DNA of 64,000 nucleotides, from positions 682,001 through 746,000 of the forward strand of contig VTFK01000096.1 of the NCBI GenBank assembly GCA_009617715.1, given 5' to 3'. The translations under genes and the position numbers were made by a program. Positions within the stretch are counted from its first letter, which is position 1. Every line of letters starts with the position of its first letter. Positions 60,944-64,000 of the stretch are shown in pieces. This stretch comes from Plectrocnemia conspersa. Taxonomy: Eukaryota > Arthropoda > Insecta > Trichoptera > Polycentropodidae. Below the pieces are notes generated by a model. It saw only the letters and a program-made list of their open reading frames with translations. It was not told where the DNA came from and did no database searches.

Positions 60944-61050
60944 TGAATGAATATCGCGATGATTAAAGTCTAGGTCGTCAACATTAGTTATTAAAAATTC
61001 TCTAATAATGAGCTACTTCAGCTCATAGAGAATATATTTTATATATTCAA
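60915..61050 (-). repeat. Dispersed repeat family R6, copy 2 (inverted)
   Basis: The reverse complement matches 42300-42480, including GTAGCTCATTATTAGAGAAT and CGATATTCATTCATGAGATT. Confidence 0.6.
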
Positions 61051-62029
61051 CAAAAAAAATCAAACTACAACATTGTCACAAATATAAGATTAGGCACAAG
61101 TTTTTTCTAGTAGTGTCATTTTTTAGATAGACAATATAATTATTATTTAAATTTGAAAAATAGGCAAAAACTATTTATGATTGACTCTTATAATTGTTAA
61201 ATGCCTAATTAATAATTATACATTTTTCGAGTCAGAAAACATTTTTTTGATAAAAATCACTAAATATAATTTAACTATATTTTGATGCAAAATAATAAAT
61301 ATTGTTACTGCAGTGATTTTTAGAGTGTAGCCAACAATTTTTAGTGATCGTTTTTAGCAGATTTTGCGACTAAATGAATAAACACGATTATGGTTATAAG
61401 CTGATTTATGTATGTAAAATTATACATTGATTTTCAAACTATAATGTATAGTTTTTTTATTGTTTTTTTTAAATTATTTATATGATTTTTATGTGGTAAA
61501 GTTTTGTGAGTATTAACAAAAAAAATAACATTTGAAATCAGTACATATAAATTAACTAATTTTATTTATGTAGCGATTTATAGCTACGCAAATATAACAA
61601 GAGATCATTTATTATAGTATGATGCATCACTACGTTCACAAAAGAAGTTATTAAGAATAAAATAAATTTCCCCTATTTTTGTATTATAATGCTAATTAAA
61701 TTCGTCAAAATTAAGTAGACGTCATCACTTCATTGTTACATCTAAAAAAAATATATGTAGCGTTTGTTGCTACGCAATGTTCGTAGCTGAGCGAGCGACC
61801 TCTGAATGAACCCATATAGCAATATATAAAGAGGTTCTTCATGGGCAGATTTTAAATTTATATTTCAAAATCTGCATATAAAGACTAGTTAAAACTCAGC
61901 TTTGAATTGATCATATTGGCAAAGCAAAATAATTGAAAAACTAATAGTGGAATTATGTAGTCGTATATTAAATAAAGAATAACTGGCTCAACTATAGTGT
62001 AATATAGTTAATAAAATTATGCCATTTTT
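61051..62029. other. Noncoding AT-rich DNA
   Basis: Nothing recognised beyond AT-rich sequence. TGTAGCGTTTGTTGCTACGC and TGTAGCGATTTATAGCTACG (about 61570 and 61757) share a TGTAGCG...GCTACGC half-palindrome. Confidence 0.35.
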
Positions 62030-62640
62030 ATTAGCCTAACTAGAGCCAAACCGCCTTGAGTCGTCCTCGCGCGTCGAAGCAAACAGCAAGCGGATCGTTT
62101 CATCGAACACGCGCGACACAATAGATCAATTAAATTCATAAACGACCACCAGAATCGCCTCGTTGGTGCATATCCATTTAGCAGCAGACAAAGGACACGC
62201 GTCCGGTGCAGCGCGCCGTCAAATTGGCAACAAGCAGTCAAGGCACGCAACTTTCCTGCCGACTTGACAGCACACGCTCACTCGTTCGACCCGGGGGAAT
62301 GTGGGACAAATTATTTTTGGCATCTGCCTCGACTATTCTCTTTTTTCCCTGCTTCATCTTCTCCTCCTGCGCTCTCTCATTATTCCGTTTCAAAAGCGGC
62401 GTCGCTCATTCATATGCAGCGGCTGTGTGTGCACGCCGGAGATGATGAATCTCCTCCGAGCACCATCTTGTATATTAACGACTGGACCGAGTGACGAATC
62501 TTATTGGCCAGGACAGTTCTGTAATGTCGGCGTTGTTATATTATACGATGGCCGTTTTCATGGTGACGGTCACGGTGAACAGTGTCGCGGTTTGTCAACG
62601 TCAATCAAAAATTAAATCGGTAGGCAAACACAAAAGGTGA
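62030..62640 (-). promoter_or_regulatory. Candidate promoter or 5' noncoding exon block
   Basis: The longest GC-richer, CpG-containing block in the window. It has overlapping frames on both strands and none convincing. On the minus strand a CCAAT box (GGCCAATAAG, about 62499-62508) lies upstream of ACAAGATGGTG (about 62463), which resembles a YY1-type initiator. The minus strand would transcribe toward the pan exons, so this could be a pan promoter. No consensus splice donor was found on its downstream side, which weakens the idea. Confidence 0.25.
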
Positions 62641-62821
62641 CAACTACACTCGCCGCTTGGTGCATGATTAGAATAGCGTGGAAACATATGTAATGAATTA
62701 TTTGGAAAGGGCTCACTTTCATCGAATAGAAAGCCAACAAAAATATGTTCCACTAAATTTATATTGAATGGTACGTGAGATTTCTGTTCATTGCTTAGGT
62801 TAAAACTGAAAAAACAGCTTT

Positions 62822-63031
62822 TTAGGCAACGAACGCGACTCCAGGACAATTGAAATTCACAAATGGAGTACAGTTGTCATCGAGCAGATTGTGGATCAAG
62901 GTCTGTATGGCCAATGATGACGATGAACCTTCCTTTCTTATATCGTTGTCCTTGAGAAGATTGACTAATTGACGATTGACTATCATCGACTTACATGTGA
63001 AATATAAGTTCATAATTCCATCATACTACAA
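62822..63031 (-). other. Unrecognised 64-codon open frame, possible terminal exon
   Basis: The minus-strand frame reads VNRQLVNLLKDNDIRKEG, a serine run, IQTLIHNLLDD, and ends NFNCPGVAFVA before a stop. Third positions are roughly half G/C, well above the background, which suggests past or present coding use. The frame stays open upstream to a weak TTTGTAG acceptor near 63031. An 82-codon frame (62601-62849) overlaps its end in another frame. I do not recognise the protein; a terminal exon, a retrocopy or a transposon-encoded scrap are all possible. Confidence 0.25.
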
Positions 63032-63880
63032 ATGCTATTAAAAGCTCATTTTACATGTACGTGAATGAAAAAATTGGATAAAAAAGAAAACAGATATATT
63101 TAAAAAAAAATATCTTACTATTACTTCATTTCAATAAATTATAATAAGCTTCACAATTATTTCCCTTCAGTAGTTTTAATCGGTCTACTTGAATAAAACA
63201 TGTGTTTGAGGATAATTGTGATGTGTTATAAATTGGCAGTTTATCGATGCAAACAATCGAGGAGGTTCTGAAGCAGGGTTCTCAATTATTGATACTTTTC
63301 AACTATGAAAATATTGAATAAAAAATACATTTGAAGTATTCCAATATTCGAATATTATGTATACTTCCTATTTTCTCGGTTTTTACCGATATTAATTTAT
63401 TTATACAATTAGTGCAAAATATCATTTAATTAAAAAATCCTGGTTATTAATAATTCATTAATTACTTTCATAGAATATGTATAGCACAATGCTGTGCGCG
63501 AGGATTACTGATCAGTGAGGGCGTCAAAAAATGCTTATTTTTGATCAGCAATGTCATTTCAGCTTTTTAAAATCAACATGATTAAGATCAACAGAAATCG
63601 AATTAATTCAGTAAAATCTACGAATTTCGGTCATAGTAGACACGCCGATAAACATTCCATTTACAAAAGTTTTTCAAAGGCGTAAAAGCCTTTTTTGTTG
63701 TTGAGAAGAAGCGTCTCGCAATTCGAAACCATGGATTTTGGAGCGGCACTAGTCACTCGGTTATATTGAGAGAAAAATAACTACTATGTTGCTCAAATAT
63801 ACAAACTAGGTAGTTACTATTGTGCTTTAAAGAGTGTAAAATATTATTTAGCCATGCCGTATAAAGGGTATTTTTATAAC
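63032..63880. other. Noncoding AT-rich DNA
   Basis: No feature recognised. Confidence 0.35.
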
Positions 63881-63945
63881 TACACTCATCTCTTGATTTA
63901 CGCGGTAGATACGTTTCAGGAAATATCGCATAAATCAAAGCATAT
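63881..63945 (+). mobile_element. R4 inverted-repeat element, third copy
   Basis: TACACTCATCTCTTGATTTA and CGCGGTAGATACGTTT match the start of the 19331 element. The right arm is degraded to ATCGCATAAATCAAAG. Confidence 0.55.
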
Positions 63946-64000
63946 AATAAAATTTGTAATAAAACGATCGAATTTTTAACTTATAAAGTAAACAAACAAA

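Noticed and set aside
1..64000. CRISPR arrays, prophage, operons or toxin-antitoxin pairs.
   Set aside because: No regularly spaced direct repeats with unique spacers and no prokaryotic gene organisation; the splice signals and transposons show a eukaryotic genome.

Overview
This is a eukaryotic window, most likely from an insect chromosome. It is strongly AT-rich, has no operons or ribosome-binding sites, and is filled with decayed transposons, short inverted-repeat elements and simple repeats. Two short coding exons on the minus strand have consensus splice sites and matching codon phase. I recognise them as part of pangolin (pan), the TCF/LEF transcription factor of the Wnt pathway. Their spacing (about 12.9 kb of intron between 64-nt and 101-nt exons) shows that much of the window is intron or upstream DNA of one large regulatory gene. 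The HMG-box exons and the Armadillo-binding first exon were not found and probably lie outside the window. The insect order cannot be fixed from what is visible.

Layout. 0.5-1.3 kb holds a hAT transposase tail, its CTCGAG-rich end and other element scraps. 2.0-8.1 kb holds a tandem duplication of about 3.06 kb. Its second copy carries, in place of an 877-nt segment, an A-poor CT/TG-rich sequence of almost the same length, followed by AT microsatellites. 8.1-8.7 kb is a mariner transposase remnant. 8.7-15.7 kb is intronic DNA with small inverted-repeat elements. The pan exons sit at 15.7 and 28.7 kb. The intron between them holds remnants of a piggyBac transposase (17.2 kb), a pogo/Tigger transposase (22 kb) and a miRNA-like hairpin (27.8 kb). 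28.7-48 kb is mostly featureless AT-rich DNA with patches of more balanced base composition (possible regulatory elements) and SINE-like and other repeats near 42 kb. 48.7-49.3 kb holds two non-LTR reverse transcriptase pieces in opposite orientation. 53.7-56.1 kb holds the best preserved mobile gene: a hAT transposase of the ZMYM1/DUF4371 type with a handful of frameshifts. 59.4 kb holds a complete TTAA-flanked MITE. 62.0-62.6 kb is a GC-richer, CpG-containing block that could be a promoter or 5' exon, next to an unexplained 64-codon open frame.

No cooperating gene cluster and no CRISPR, toxin or phage-like system was seen. The parts most worth checking are the odd second copy of the tandem duplication, the concentration of TTAA-anchored element ends, the miRNA-like hairpin, and the candidate pan promoter. 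All family assignments are from reading translations by eye; no search was run.
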